Shown: piece by piece, positions 21,895 through 32,579 of the stretch
Position numbering within the stretch: the first letter of the stretch is position 1
Layout: each line of letters starts with the position of its first letter
From: Diphasiastrum complanatum
Taxonomy: Eukaryota; Streptophyta; Lycopodiopsida; Lycopodiales; Lycopodiaceae
Direction of reading: 5' to 3'
Assembly (NCBI GenBank): GCA_029204225.1
Contig: CM055101.1
Coordinates: 35,705,648-35,769,647, forward strand
Length of the DNA: 64,000 nucleotides
Notes under the pieces: model-generated
What the model was told of the DNA's origin: nothing
What the model saw: only the letters and a program-made list of their open reading frames with translations
The model's database searches: none
Program-made: the position numbers and the translations under genes

Positions 21895-22079
21895 ATAGCA
21901 CACCGGCGTGCTATCTGGGTTGGCTACAAAAAATTTTTCTCATTCCATATAGCACGTCGGCGTGCTATCTTGGTTGGTTGCAAAACAAATTTCTCATTTC
22001 ATATAGCACGCCAGCGTGCTATCTTTAAAGGCTGTAAATTGTTTTTTTAGTTGTTTTACTTAACACGTCGACTTACTAT
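21895..22079. repeat. 54-bp tandem array centred on 20-bp palindromes
   Basis: Three units start at 21895, 21949 and 22003, exactly 54 bp apart, with a degenerate fourth near 22060. Each contains a near-perfect 20-bp palindrome with consensus ATAGCACGCCGGCGTGCTAT, followed by TTGGTTGG-like and ACAAATTTCTCAT-like spacer. Each of the first three differs from the perfect palindrome at one left-arm position (A for G, T for C, A for G). A related inverted repeat, GGCTAGC..GCTAGCC, occurs at about 22175-22198. An open frame with repeated ACYLGWLQ is a by-product of the repeats, not evidence of a protein. Confidence 0.85.
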
Positions 22080-22229
22080 GTTGGGAGGTTTAAATAAATA
22101 TTCCGAAATAATGTTTTTACTCAAAATTTGGTTCTCAAATGTGTCAAAATAGCTTTCTATTTTATAATTTACTTGGCTAGCTCACTGGCATGCTAGCCGA
22201 ATCAGCTCCAAAAAGAAATTTATTTTTTC

Positions 22230-22560
22230 AAAAAGTTCTTCAAAAAAACTTCATGTTGAAAACCAAGTTCAAAAACAAAATTGAGGGAGGGGGGATGGGG
22301 TACAACAACCCCCCCCCACCCCCCCTTGGTCCTTTTTCTCCTTGTACCCTGGCGTGCTCCCCCCCACATTTGTCCTATTTTTTCTCCTCGCAATGTGTTG
22401 GGCGTTAACCCCGCCCTCCCACACTTCGGACCGCTGGGTCCGTTGGACGCCCAGAGCCCGGGTGCGCACAGGTAACCCCCCTTCTCTTGGGCCACTCGCC
22501 ATCCGTAATGTCCCGGGGGAGGGGGGGGGGGGGCGGTGGCAGATCACGCTCATCTAGAAG
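22230..22560. repeat. Poly(C/G)-bearing repeat, inverted relative to 30961-31170
   Basis: The plus strand carries AAAACAAAATTGAGGGAGG, GGGGTACAACAA, C runs, CTTGGTCC, TTCTCCTTGTACCCTGGCG, GTGCTCCCCCCC and TTTTCTCCTCGC in order. The reverse complement of 30970-31170 carries the same strings in the same order. A G run of 13 at 22521-22533 follows. Overlapping open frames on both strands here are low-complexity artefacts. The family was not recognised. Confidence 0.75.
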
Positions 22561-22639
22561 CCCAAAGAGATCCAAAAGTAACGGATCAAAAGAAAGAGCT
22601 GCAGAAAAAGAAAGATGAAGACAACTGTGAACCTGCAAA

Positions 22640-23292
22640 ATAAAGCAAGCTCCTCACCCAGCAATTCGTGGTCAAAGCACGACATTGCAAGGGTCCAAGA
22701 CTGCAACTGTAGAACTATCAGTTCCTTCATCCTACCACCAAGCCTTCATCATGTTTCTTACCGTTACCAAACCGTCCATCCAAAACTGTTCCTACCACCA
22801 ATTTTGATGAATCCATCCCCTTGAGACTGATAACCAAAGTTTGTGCAACCTGCAGATCAAAGGTTTTCCTTAAGACTGGAACTTCAACTGAGGGAAGAAC
22901 CACGGAAACACCCAGAGGCAAATGGAGGATACAGACCTCCCAGAAGATAGAATCTGCCAAGAAACCAAAGATGAAATCGTCAATGGCAGATACAAGTGAC
23001 AAAACAAAGAGACACATGGAAAGCACTCGAGCATGCAATTTGTGAAGCTGTTGAGAGCTCTCCAATTTTGAGAATGTCAACCAATTGTAGCAATAAGACA
23101 TTTTGGTTAAACTGCGGCAATTCTTGAAAGACAATTTTTGTGATAAAGACTGGCAACAATAAGCACTTGGTTTTATGTAAGCGAATGAGGATCTACGCTT
23201 TTCCAAGTGACGATCGAAGACTCCAATGCGAAAGCGGAGTGACATCATCCAATATGAGTTGCAGTGGATCCTGCAACACATTAGGGGTGAGA
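22640..23292 (+). other. 3' internal end of an LTR element, coding content not recognised
   Basis: The last part (about 22900-23292) is related, in inverted orientation, to 24918-25190: TAAAACCAAGTGCTT, CTTGGAAAA and the run up to ACATCATC are shared. The plus strand ends in AGGGGTGAGA, a purine tract, directly before TGATGTTGGC. A 184-residue open frame on the minus strand (22727-23281) has no recognisable domain. The shared inverted copy suggests repeat sequence rather than a host gene. Confidence 0.4.
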
Positions 23293-23800
23293 TGATGTTG
23301 GCTGATTATGTCGAATCCCCAAGATACTTGGACAGAGCAACTCAAGAGCACCTCTCACCTTAGACTGAGGAGGTCTCTGAGAAGATGAGACTAATGAAGA
23401 CTGAGAGCAGAGTATGAGAGCCAAGTATGAGAGCCGAGGAATACTAGTTAGTAATGACAAGTAAGAACTGCGTAAGCCTCATGGTGAATCCCGGAAGATG
23501 GAATGACCATGTAAGAACTAGTATGTCTAGACAAATGCAATAAATGCAAGTAGACCCCTCTTAAAGAAAGTAGAGTGAGCCACCTTTTGATGGTGACCTC
23601 TAGTAGAGAGCAATATTCCACTTGTAATTTGTGAAATGTGGAAATTCCACTAGGATGCCACCTAAGGAGCTCTCTTGCTTATTTAAGAGACCCCCTCTTT
23701 ATGAAGAGGAGCTTTTTGCATTGTATCTACTCCATGCTTAATAAGAAGATTTCCCATGAGTTTGATGCTACACTAAGCTCCTTGATCATGATGGTTTTCT
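23293..23800 (+). repeat. Probable LTR beginning TGATGTTGGC, right end not fixed
   Basis: It starts after a purine tract and shares about 90 bp with the inverted stretch ending at 24918 (TGATGTTGGC, then GAATCCCCAAGA, then GAGCA..CTC). TTATTTAAGAGACC near 23678 could be its TATA region. Direct repeats AGTATGAGAGCC.AG occur at 23410-23435. The end is an estimate. Confidence 0.4.
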
Positions 23801-24454
23801 TGAGTGATGCCCCTATGATCATGCCCTTCCATTCATATTGTGTGTGGTTGTGGATTTAGAGTGGATTAGTTTTCTTGCTTTCCTAGTTGTGGATTAGATT
23901 TCATGTTTTCTTGTGGATTAATGTAGGAGCCAGCATTCAAGTAAACTAAATAGGCTAGAAATGTGGCATAAATCTTGCATATTCTCTAACATTCTAGTTC
24001 TTGATGTTCTTGGGATGTCCAAGAATCAAAAGGCTGGTTAGTTTCTTGATGCTTGGACTTCTAACATGCTGTAGATTAGTTTTTGCTTCTTGTTTTGTCA
24101 ATTTATGCAAGTAAGGTAGTGTAGGATCTGATTTTAGTCCATTTTGCAATGATCCGTTTTAGCATTCTATTTTTAAGTGCCATAGTAATGCCCAACCGTG
24201 TTTTAAGAAGAGCTATTTTTGGGCATTCTTGGTGTGCTTGCATGGTAGAATGATTGCATGTAATTTCAAGAGTTCAAGAGTGTTCGAAAACTGAGTATCC
24301 GTGACAGGTTGAACCATACTACAACCCCAAGAATCTGCATCTGCTGCCTGATCTGGGCATTGAACCAAATAGACATGATCAAGAACATGCCCAACTAACA
24401 ACCAGAATGGAGGTAGCATAAGCTGTAACAAGAAACAATCAACATCTGGTAATC

Positions 24455-24849
24455 TGTTCTTAGCAAATTATTATTAGTCTAGCTGTTGATGACTAATATT
24501 TTGTCTTGTCTTTCGCAACTAATTTGCAACTGATTATCAGTCTAGCTCTTTGCGAATCATTTGTGACTAATAATTTGTCTAGTTGTTCATGAAAAATTAT
24601 TCTTCTGATGTTTTGTTAATGTTTGGCTATGTAATCAGATTGACCGTGATTTCTATCACTAACGTTTTGTTCGTTTCTGATAGGCGTAGTCATGCTTAGG
24701 AAAAGAGTAATATAGCTCATTCCACTGCGCATGAACACTTTCTGTTCGAGTTCATTTCTCGTTCGAGGTTGGAGTTCGCTTCTCTTCGTGTTCATTTTCT
24801 TTTCGAGCTATTTTTGTTTCTCACACTCACACACTCTCTTTCTCCAACA
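24455..24849 (+). repeat. LTR-family copy related to 3451-3769, probably solo or truncated
   Basis: GATAGGCGTAGTCATGC, the CATTCCACTGCGC string and a terminal TCTCCAACA parallel the LTR preceding the element at 4825. No primer site follows, and flanking 5-mers do not form a target duplication, so boundaries are approximate. It appears inserted into the minus-strand LTR copy that starts near 24918. Confidence 0.4.
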
Positions 24850-25190
24850 AGAGATGCTCTTTTAGAATAGCTCGGCTTAGAGTCTTGGGGATTCCTCAGA
24901 ATCTGCCAACATCATCCCCCCCATATCTGTTGTAGGACCATTGCAACACATATGGAATGACGTCGTTTTCTACTTGGTGCTTGGAAAAATATGGACCTTC
25001 TGTCGCTTTCGTAAAACCAAGTGCTTCTTTGCCGCAAAATTGTTTCGCAAAATTTGAGATTTTCCAATGGCCTTTACATTCCTGCCCACTTGCAAACCTC
25101 CTGCAAGTCCTGCTCGCCTTGTCGCCTTGCGGTTTGTTTTCGCGCGCTCATCTTCCTTCCCAGGGCTTCAAATACTTGGAAGCGTGATTT
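24850..25190 (-). other. Minus-strand LTR terminus and internal end related to 22900-23380
   Basis: On the minus strand, a purine tract (TATGGGGGGGA) precedes TGATGTTGGCAGATTCTGAGG at about 24918, the same terminus as at 23293 on the other strand. The adjoining internal sequence up to about 25190 is also shared. The two form an inverted pair of element 3' ends. Confidence 0.4.
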
Positions 25191-25602
25191 GCTTCCAAAG
25201 GGTAATGGCCCCAGCTAGTCTTGCACCTTTTCAATAAATCCAAACTCCTGCCAGTATTCCACCATTGTGACATAACAAGCGGTCTTCTAACTGGAGGGCT
25301 ACGTTGGGGTGGATCTAAGCCTCGATCCTAGAAACGCTCATGATTCATGAGAAAGGCCATTGACCTGCAATATTCGGCACTCTCTCACACATATAAGTCA
25401 ACATTGAATTTATACTTGTGGCTAAAATCCAATAGCTGCAGCATCAGGTCATCCATTGACAAGCTTTCAAATTTGGCCTCAATATGACAAATATGGAAAT
25501 ATAGCAAATATGATCAAACTAGTTGAATCTTTCACATGTTTGTTGATGAAACATTCAACAGTACACTTATAGAATTTACAACATGGTGAAGAGTTGTGTT
25601 CC

Positions 25603-25722
25603 ACGGTCGGAGGCTCTGTCCTTGACATTCTAACTTGCTCTGGGACCTTAGGGAGCGTCACCCCTTATAGTCTTACAGGGCACACTAGGTGCACCTGAGT
25701 CAGCTTTACAACATCCTCCCCT
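25603..25722 (-). repeat. Partial 3' LTR and polypurine tract
   Basis: 25603-25713 matches 30848-30960 closely (both contain TAACTTGCTCTGGGACCTTA and end CAGCTTTACAACA). Left of about 25603 the two diverge completely. TCCTCCCCT (25714-25722) reads AGGGGAGGA on the minus strand, the polypurine tract. Confidence 0.75.
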
Positions 25723-25954
25723 CGTTTGAAAAAGCTGATGTCCTCATCAGGGCCAAACTAGACCTAGGACATATGCCACGGGCTCAATTCACTGGCCTTA
25801 ACAACTTTTGAACTAAAATACATTGGCAGTAGCACAGGAAAAGTGTAGATAAAGTTCACTTACGTAAAACCTGTGTAAAGCTGCAAGTGATTTATTGACA
25901 AACTTAAGAAAGATACCTGGAAGTTCCTTGAACTTCAGAATTGGCCATGAGTGT

Positions 25955-28900
25955 TTATGCAGGAGGCATGCCGCCAGGTAGTGCTTTGTGTGCCGATCTG
26001 GGAAAACAGCTATTGCGTTGATTCTTCTGCAGATAATTAGCAAGTACTTCAGGGGCTCCCTCCTTAAGTTTGTCTTCGTACTCCCAAGAAGCCTCAATGA
26101 GTGGAGCCCGTAGCCACTTCACTAGATATTCGCGTTGTACGCCAGTTCGCTTTCTATGTGTCAATATTTGTTCTGGTATAAGCTGCCTCTTTGTATCATC
26201 AAGTGTCGTTGGCGGGTCACGAAGTTCGTGTTGCCAATCAAATCGCTCATCTGGTTTGTACCGTTTGAGTAATGAGATATGAAACACATTGTGTATATCC
26301 AAGTTGGATGGCAGCGCCAATCGGTAAGCCACTGGGTTGATCTTCTTGGTGACATGATATGGTCCCGCATAAGGTCGAACGAACTTATGAGAGAAACCTT
26401 TTGGTAACGCAATGTTCTTTGTGTTCAGCCACACTTGATCACCTTCCTCAAATTCCAGTTCTCGTCGATGTGGGTTCATGTCAGCTGCCATATTTCTTTG
26501 GGACTGCTCTAAAAATGACTTCACCTCTGTCAGCTTTGTGTGCCACTCATTGATGAATTCCTCCACAGTGGGTACTGGGGTTTCTTGCACACCTGTAAGA
26601 AAAGAGCTTGGAACAACCGGTAGCCGACCATTGCTTATCTCAAAGGGTGCCCGTCCAGTAGATCTGTTCACTTGGTTGTTATGTGCAAACTCGAGAATAT
26701 CCAAGTAGTTGACCCAATCGGATTGGTCCCAAGCGACATAATTTCGTAAATATTGTTCAATCTGTCGATTGACTCGTTCCGTTTGCCCATCTGTTTGAGG
26801 TTGATATGCAGTGCTGAAATTCAGTCCAGTTCCCATGAGGTGAAATAGGCAAGTCCAAAACTTTTCGACGAACTTGGTGTCTCAGTCATAAATAATCGTT
26901 CTAGGTAGGCCATGGTATTTGAAGACACATTTGAAAAATAACCTCGCCACTTCTTCAGTTGTCATTGAACTCTTAGTTGGTACAAGGTGAGCTTGTTTTA
27001 AAAAACGGTCAACCACCACATAAATTGAGTCGAAACCCTGGCAACGTGGTAGTTGAACAATAAAATCCATGCTCACTGAGTCCCAAGGGTATGCTGGTAC
27101 TGATAATGGCTGGAGTAGTCCTGCTGGGGCTAGCGGTTCCACCTTCACTTGTTGACATGTAGGACATGTTTGCACATAGGATTCAACGTCTGCCCACATA
27201 TCTGGCCAATAGAAGCCTCTCTTGAGAAGTTCATACATGCGTGAAACATATACTCTGCGTTGTTTATAAACAACCATTTGGTCTTTCCAAGTAAAATGTT
27301 TACAAGGCTTTCCCAGTTATAATTCAATCATTAGATTCTTAGCCAACGCATCTACACCATAGTTCTCTTTGATTTCTTGGAGTAGACCGGTCACCTGGGT
27401 TGAAACCGTCATCATCAAGTGCTCCTATCTACTGAGTGCATCTGCTACCACATTATTCTTTCCCGCCGTATGTAGAATGTCTATATTGAATTTCGAGAGA
27501 AAGTTTTGCCATCGCATCTACTTTGGCGTGAGCATACCTTGGGATGAGAAGTAGCGAACGCCTTAAAGGGCTTTCCTGCCACATAATGTCTCCAATGCTC
27601 CACTGCTTGTATGACTGCAACCATTTCTTTTTTGTGAGTTGGCCATCGCCATTCTACATCACTTAATTTCTTTGAAAAATATGCAACTGGTTTTCCCTCT
27701 TGCATCAACACGGCCCAATAGCAAAGTTTGATGCATCTGTATGTATTTCGAATGGTTTACTAAAGTTCGGTAGGGCAAGAACTGAGTGATCCGTCGCTTT
27801 AGTTCTTGGACTGCTGCTTCACATTCCGGTGTCCATGTCATTTTGAGATGAGTCTCTGTCTGCTCCAACAACGGTGCCACAATTTTGCTAAATGCCTCAA
27901 TGAATCTCCTGTAAAAATCACATAGCCCCACAAAGGATTTGATGCCATGAACAGTTTTAGGTGCTAGCCAATCCAAGATAGCCTTGATCTTCTTAGGATC
28001 CATTCGAATCCGTCCGTGGCCTATAACATGTCCAAGGAAATCAACTTCCTCCACCACGAACTCACATTTCTCTCTTTTCGCGAACAAGCAGTTCCTCCTC
28101 AGTCGTTGGAGAACTGTCCTTAAATGTTTAATGTAATCTTTAAGGCTCCGGCTAAATACTAATATGTCATCGATGTACACAATGACAAATTCATCCAGAC
28201 AGTCTTGAAAAATATTGTTCATCAACGTGCAAAAAGTGGCTGGTGCATTTGTTAGACTGAATGGCATCACTAGGAATTCGTGACTCCTGTACCGCGTTCG
28301 AAACGCCGTTTTGTGCTCATCACCTTTAGCTATTCGAATTCGATGATATCCAGATCTGAGATCTATTCGGCTAAAGTATTTGGCATGTTTGAGTTGGTCA
28401 AATAGGTCATCAATTCTAGGCATGGGGTACTTGTTCTTGATGGTACTCTTGTTAAGCATGCGATAATCCACACACATTCGAAGAGTTTTGTTAACCTTTT
28501 CCACGAACAACACTGGGGCTCCGAAAGGCGCTAGGTCTAATAAAACCTTTGTCTATCAATTCACCAAGTTGTCGTTTCAATTCCGCCAACTCCTCTTGTG
28601 ACATTCTGTAGGGTGCTCGTGAAGTTGGCTTCATTCCTGGTACCAGCTCAATTTTATGGTCCACTGGTCTTTGAGGAGGTAGCTTAGCTGGGAGTTCCTC
28701 CGGAAACACATCGCTTAATTCTTCTAGCAGATTTGCCACTTCTTTTGGCAAGTTTTCTTGTCGCACGCTTTTCCCTTCTGGGACTTCTCGGCAGATGCAA
28801 AGAAAGCACTTTGACCTTTTCCCTTTTGCCATTCTTTTCATCGCTAATGCTGCAACCAGATTTTGTTCAATATCGGTATCCTTAGCATTTTCTCTGGACA

Positions 28901-29329
28901 GGGCTTTTGTCACGCAGATTTTTCCTTGTAATCCAAGAGGACCAAGTTTGAGCTCCTACCCAAAACTGCGATACAGTGTTCATTTAACCAAGGGAGGCCC
29001 AAAATCACATCGAAGGCATCCATCTCTAAAATCACAAAGCTAAGTTTAGCCTTCCATATTCTAATCTGCACCGGGATGTTCAATGTCACTTTGTCTGCAT
29101 CTAGTGCTCCCTTCACTGTTTCAACCTTGAGAGTAGATGTAACATTCCTGGTCGGCAAGCTGAATTGTTCCACTACGCTCCTTGAGATATAGTTATGTGA
29201 AGCTCCGGAGTCGATCATGAAATCTGACTTCCTCCCCGCGATCTTTCCTGATAAGAATAACAATCTTGAACCAGTCTTGGGGGTTGCCCCATGGAAGTTC
29301 CTTTCCATACTTGTGTGTCGTCCACTCAT
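25955..29329 (-). pseudogene. Gypsy pol: protease, RT, RNase H, integrase, chromodomain, broken
   Basis: Protease (29329-28910) has MIDSGASHNYIS and the flap-like DVILGLPWL. RT (28740-27800) shows [22 protein letters not shown], the LRSGYHRI block and the catalytic YIDD in [12 protein letters not shown]; the frame changes near 28500. RNase H follows after a frameshift near 27715 ([20 protein letters not shown], then GKNNVVADALS). Integrase (27277-26500) has the CPTCQQVK zinc finger end, SMDFI, an in-frame stop just before DTKF, and TDGQTERVNRQIEQYL, so the DDE triad residues are all present. The C-terminus has LIPEQILTHRKRT followed by EYLVKWLRAPLIEASWE, a chromodomain. Frameshifts plus at least one stop make it non-functional as read. 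Confidence 0.88.
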
Positions 29330-29559
29330 AAATGTAAGCTCCTCTCACAACTCCCAACTAGATCAGATCACCTGGATCAAAACAAGTAGCCAGGGATAAT
29401 TCAGGTCCAGGCAAGCACACCACAAACGAACATACCAACCAAAGCTAAACAGAGGATCCCTCTCAAGTCACATTCCCCTTGAGACTGGACGTAGGACATT
29501 TGCCTAGCCACGCCCACACAAATCTATCACAGAATTAGCCCACGGGGAAACATCCATCC

Positions 29560-29965
29560 AACCATCCGTGCTTTCACCATTAAGCAGCACATTGCCTCAG
29601 TCACGCCCCACCACTTTTTGGTCGATAGCCCTTATAGCTAAACTATCGGCAGCTATCCCGCACCGGCAGTTAACCACCCGTGCTTTACACCTGAATTCGA
29701 GCAGCATCTCTGTATCAATGGTTAACCCGTACAGTTCGAATATGTCGCCCCGTACCCACAAGGTACAGACCGTGCTTTCATCTACCTAGGCAGCACTTTG
29801 CCTCATCCGTCCTACGTGCAGACAGTGCCAGGCCCAAACCGCGAGAACTGACCATGCTTACACCTCGAGGGCAGCACTTTGACTCATCAAGTCCCCCGTT
29901 CTACCAACCACCCCGACCGTGGACGCATCCGTGCTTACATTGTGGGCAGCACCTTGCACAACGGT
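29560..29965 (-). repeat. Degenerate tandem repeats where gag would be
   Basis: Five imperfect units on the plus strand begin with (C/A)CCRTGCTTNCA and continue with GGCAGCACTTTGCCTCATC-like sequence, at about 29567, 29679, 29771, 29851 and 29930. Spacings fall from about 112 to 78 bp. They lie between the primer site and the protease. No gag-like coding sequence was found in this 700-bp interval. Confidence 0.6.
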
Positions 29966-30027
29966 TGTCCTGACAAATCCCAAAATGTGGCCATCCTTGT
30001 GAGACTTGCGTAGCTGACCGGCTAGTC

Positions 30028-30040
30028 GGCTCTGATACCA
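30028..30040 (-). other. Gypsy primer-binding site (tRNA-iMet)
   Basis: GGCTCTGATACCA on the plus strand is complementary to the standard iMet primer site. It lies two bases from the LTR end (TGTTGCACC at 30043). Confidence 0.75.
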
Positions 30041-30042
30041 CA

Positions 30043-30960
30043 TGTTGCACCGGCGTCTCAAAGGGCGCTGAGACTTGAGCGGTTTCCCCAACACGCGCTT
30101 AAGTCTAACATTCATCCATTATGCACTTACGTAAAAGCCAACTCAGAAACGTAACAAGCTTAACCATTCAGACTTAAGAAAACTGGAATCCCAACCAACT
30201 CGAAAGCCAACTCAGAATCCGTCCCCAAAAGGTAACCAAAGGCAAAGACAAGCCACACATGAAACCCAAGGCATAGCGGTCGCCAAACTGACCAATTGGC
30301 ATAGCGGCAAGCCCCACATCGATGACAAGGACCCCTAGGCGCCGACAACGCAAAAAGACTGTAGTAAGGGTCCTTCCACTTGGACCAGTCCCAGAGGCGA
30401 AACCGAAATGGTAATCATCCCCAAGGATCAACTTTATTAGACTTGGAAGAGGTTACATTCATACAGAGACTGACCGGTCTCGGGGCCACCAACACGTGCT
30501 GGGCATTGTGCCTGGCTCGTGCTGGTAGAGGGAGCTGAGACCTGGCGACTGGATTCCTGGTGCTGGTTGAGCTGCCCAAGTTTCTGTCTGCCAGACTCCC
30601 CCTATAGTTCTGCTGTGATTTGACGCACCCCCTCTGTTCTGAAACATAGTGCTTTCTGGTAAAGCACGCTTTTTGGGACTTAGTTTAAATTTTGCTGATT
30701 AAGCCTGGCAAGCCTGGCAGAATCAGTCTAGCTCCCGGACATGGGTTCCGGGAGCCGTCCCGGTGGCAGAATCAACTTGCTTCCTGACTAGGCCATGACT
30801 CGAGCTCCAGAGCTAGCTCATGACTTGTGACTACTTGACTGGCTCACCACAGGTCGGAGGCACAGTCCTTGACGTTCTAACTTGCTCTGGGACCTTAGGG
30901 ATTGTCACCCCTTAGAGTCTTACAGGGCACACTAGGTGCACCTGAGTCAGCTTTACAACA
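30043..30960 (-). repeat. 5' LTR of the gypsy element
   Basis: It is 918 bp. Its plus-strand left end is TGTTGCACC next to the primer site and its right end is CTTTACAACA. An 8-bp perfect stem, CTCCCGGA..TCCGGGAG, occurs at about 30732-30754. Overlapping open frames here are shadows. Confidence 0.7.
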
Positions 30961-31058
30961 GGGGGGGGGTTTTCATGCCCAGCACGTCGCGAGGAGAAAA
31001 CAAAGGACAAGGGTGTGGGGGGGGAGCACGCCAGGGTACAAGGAGAAAAAGGACCAAA

Positions 31059-31091
<33 letters not shown>

Positions 31092-31200
31092 GGGGGGGGG
31101 GGGTTTGTACCCCATCCCTCCTCCCTCAATTTTGTTTTTTGAATTTGGTTTTCAAAATGGAGGCCCAAAGGGTTATTGGGCCCCCTTTTTTTCTTTTTGA
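30961..31200. repeat. Poly(G)-bearing repeat, inverted partner of 22230-22560
   Basis: It starts with G9, then CCCAGCACGTCGCGAGGAG, GAGCACGCCAGGGTACAAGG, G32-A-G12 at 31059-31103 and TTTGTACCCCATCC. This is the reverse-complement order of the repeat at 22230. The gypsy 5' LTR ends exactly at its left G run, so the gypsy probably inserted in or beside that run. Glycine- or proline-rich frames here are homopolymer artefacts. Confidence 0.75.
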
Positions 31201-32400
31201 GTTAAAAAAAGCCGATGTTTGAAGGCTTTGAAAAATGAAGTCTACATATTGGATTTAAAATTTTAGGCTACATTAAAATCTGTTGTCCTTGCTATATTAG
31301 ACTAGGTTCAAGTAGAGCCTATTGAAATGTGAGTTAACCCATGATAAACCCATGGTGAACTGCCACATAGGATAGTTAATGAATTAATTAATCCTAATTA
31401 GCAAACATGTTTAGGCAAGGAAGAGACCTTTTTTGAGTCCAAAAAGGGCCCTAATGCTTTACAAAGGCGTGAAAAATTGATGGGGCAAGGGAGATAGAAG
31501 ATTGTGAATGGAGAAGAGAGCAGGAATATTGCGGAACAACTCTCCCGTTACAATCAGCTGCTAGATGCAAAAACAGTCTAATAGAAAGCTTATGCTAAAT
31601 ATAATCACAGCCTTTTGGTGTTCTAATTATTCAACAAGATCTTAAAAATTAGTTCATACTCAAGAATGAGAGTACAGTCCATCGAAGAGATTAGAAATTG
31701 TTTGTGTATGGTATTACTGAAAAATGGATTCAATGTGAAGTTTAGTTCTGAAATAGATGGAAAAAGCAGTATGATATCGCGAGTTCCTCAGGCATCAAAT
31801 ACAGCCATTGTCTGATCAAAAACTGAGGAGTCGTAGACGTCCGTATTCAGATCAGAGTGAGTAAATAAGCGCGATCAAACAATGATAAAGTGCATTCAAA
31901 TCACAATAAGCATTCATCTACATTATACACAGATAAAAAGCGTATTGCTGCTATACTCCCTCTTCGCGAACATTTTACGAAAAGGCCAAAGGTGCACTAA
32001 AATGGTTGAACTTTGAACTGTGCCTAAGTGTCGCATTCCGGGGAAATGCAAAAAAGGCGAAACTGTCGTGAAATAGTTTAAACTGTTGACCTATGCTAGT
32101 TTCGCATTTCGGGGAAATGCAAAAAAGGCAACACTGTGACAAACATAGTTCATTTTTGCAGATTGTCGTGACACTTAGAGTATTTATGCAGACTATCGTG
32201 AAAGTAATATATTTTTGCAGACTTGTTCTAAATGCAAGTTTGTGGAAGTCCTTGAAGATGGCCGAGTCTTCAATGACTTCAAGTTATTAAACTTAACATC
32301 TGAACTTGAATTTATGACACAATTGATTACCCTTTGCTGAAGATCAGCTGGAAGCCCGTTTGTAGACGTTCTTCAAATAGTTTGGCTATCTAAGTTATGA
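31201..32400. other. Unassigned sequence, partly copia LTR
   Basis: No coding domain was seen. The right part must include a copia LTR whose terminus is at 32546. Its left end could not be placed. A GGGGAAATGCAAAAAAGGC string occurs twice (about 32040 and 32114) within related flanks, a short direct repeat. Confidence 0.35.
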
Positions 32401-32546
32401 TTTCTGCAAGTATCAGATGAGCAGACTTTGAACCCAAAATAGGTTTCACGTGGCCCTAGATCAAAGATCAATAAACGCGCAGGAAAAATCATGAACTAGA
32501 AATTAGTCATTCACCAAGGAGACAACTGTGGGCTTAATTTCCAACA
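32401..32546 (-). repeat. 3' LTR terminus of a minus-strand copia relic
   Basis: On the minus strand, AAGGGGGAC (polypurine tract, about 32547-32555) precedes TGTTGGAAATTAAGCCC, a standard LTR start at 32546. Only this end is certain. Confidence 0.6.
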
Positions 32547-32579
32547 GTCCCCCTTAAGGTCACGGTTGGTGCCTTGGTA

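Larger units (their letters stand above)
25603..30960 (-). mobile_element. Chromovirus-type Ty3/gypsy element without recognisable gag
   Basis: On the minus strand the order is: 5' LTR (30960-30043), primer site (30040-30028), about 0.7 kb containing tandem repeats, protease-RT-RNase H-integrase-chromodomain (29329-25955), polypurine tract (25722-25714) and a partial 3' LTR (25713 to about 25603). The chromodomain and domain order place it among chromoviruses. A capsid-like gag is missing, and the 3' LTR matches the 5' LTR only over its first roughly 110 bp, so the element is truncated. Pol has frameshifts and stops. Confidence 0.85.

Noticed and set aside
21843-22028. Short protein with repeated ACYLGWLQ units
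   Set aside because: The repeat arises because the 54-bp period is a multiple of three; the DNA palindrome is the feature.
21895-22079. CRISPR-like array of repeats and spacers
   Set aside because: The spacers are themselves repeated and the context is plant nuclear DNA, so this is a tandem repeat.
22269-22638. Overlapping open frames rich in Pro, Gly and Arg
   Set aside because: They come from C/G homopolymers in a repeat; several frames on both strands are open at once.
22727-23281. 184-residue minus-strand open frame as a possible host gene
   Set aside because: No domain was recognised and part of the sequence recurs inverted at 24918-25190 next to an LTR terminus, which points to repeat DNA.
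30902-31222. Glycine-rich and proline-rich frames
   Set aside because: They are products of the poly(G) run, not proteins.
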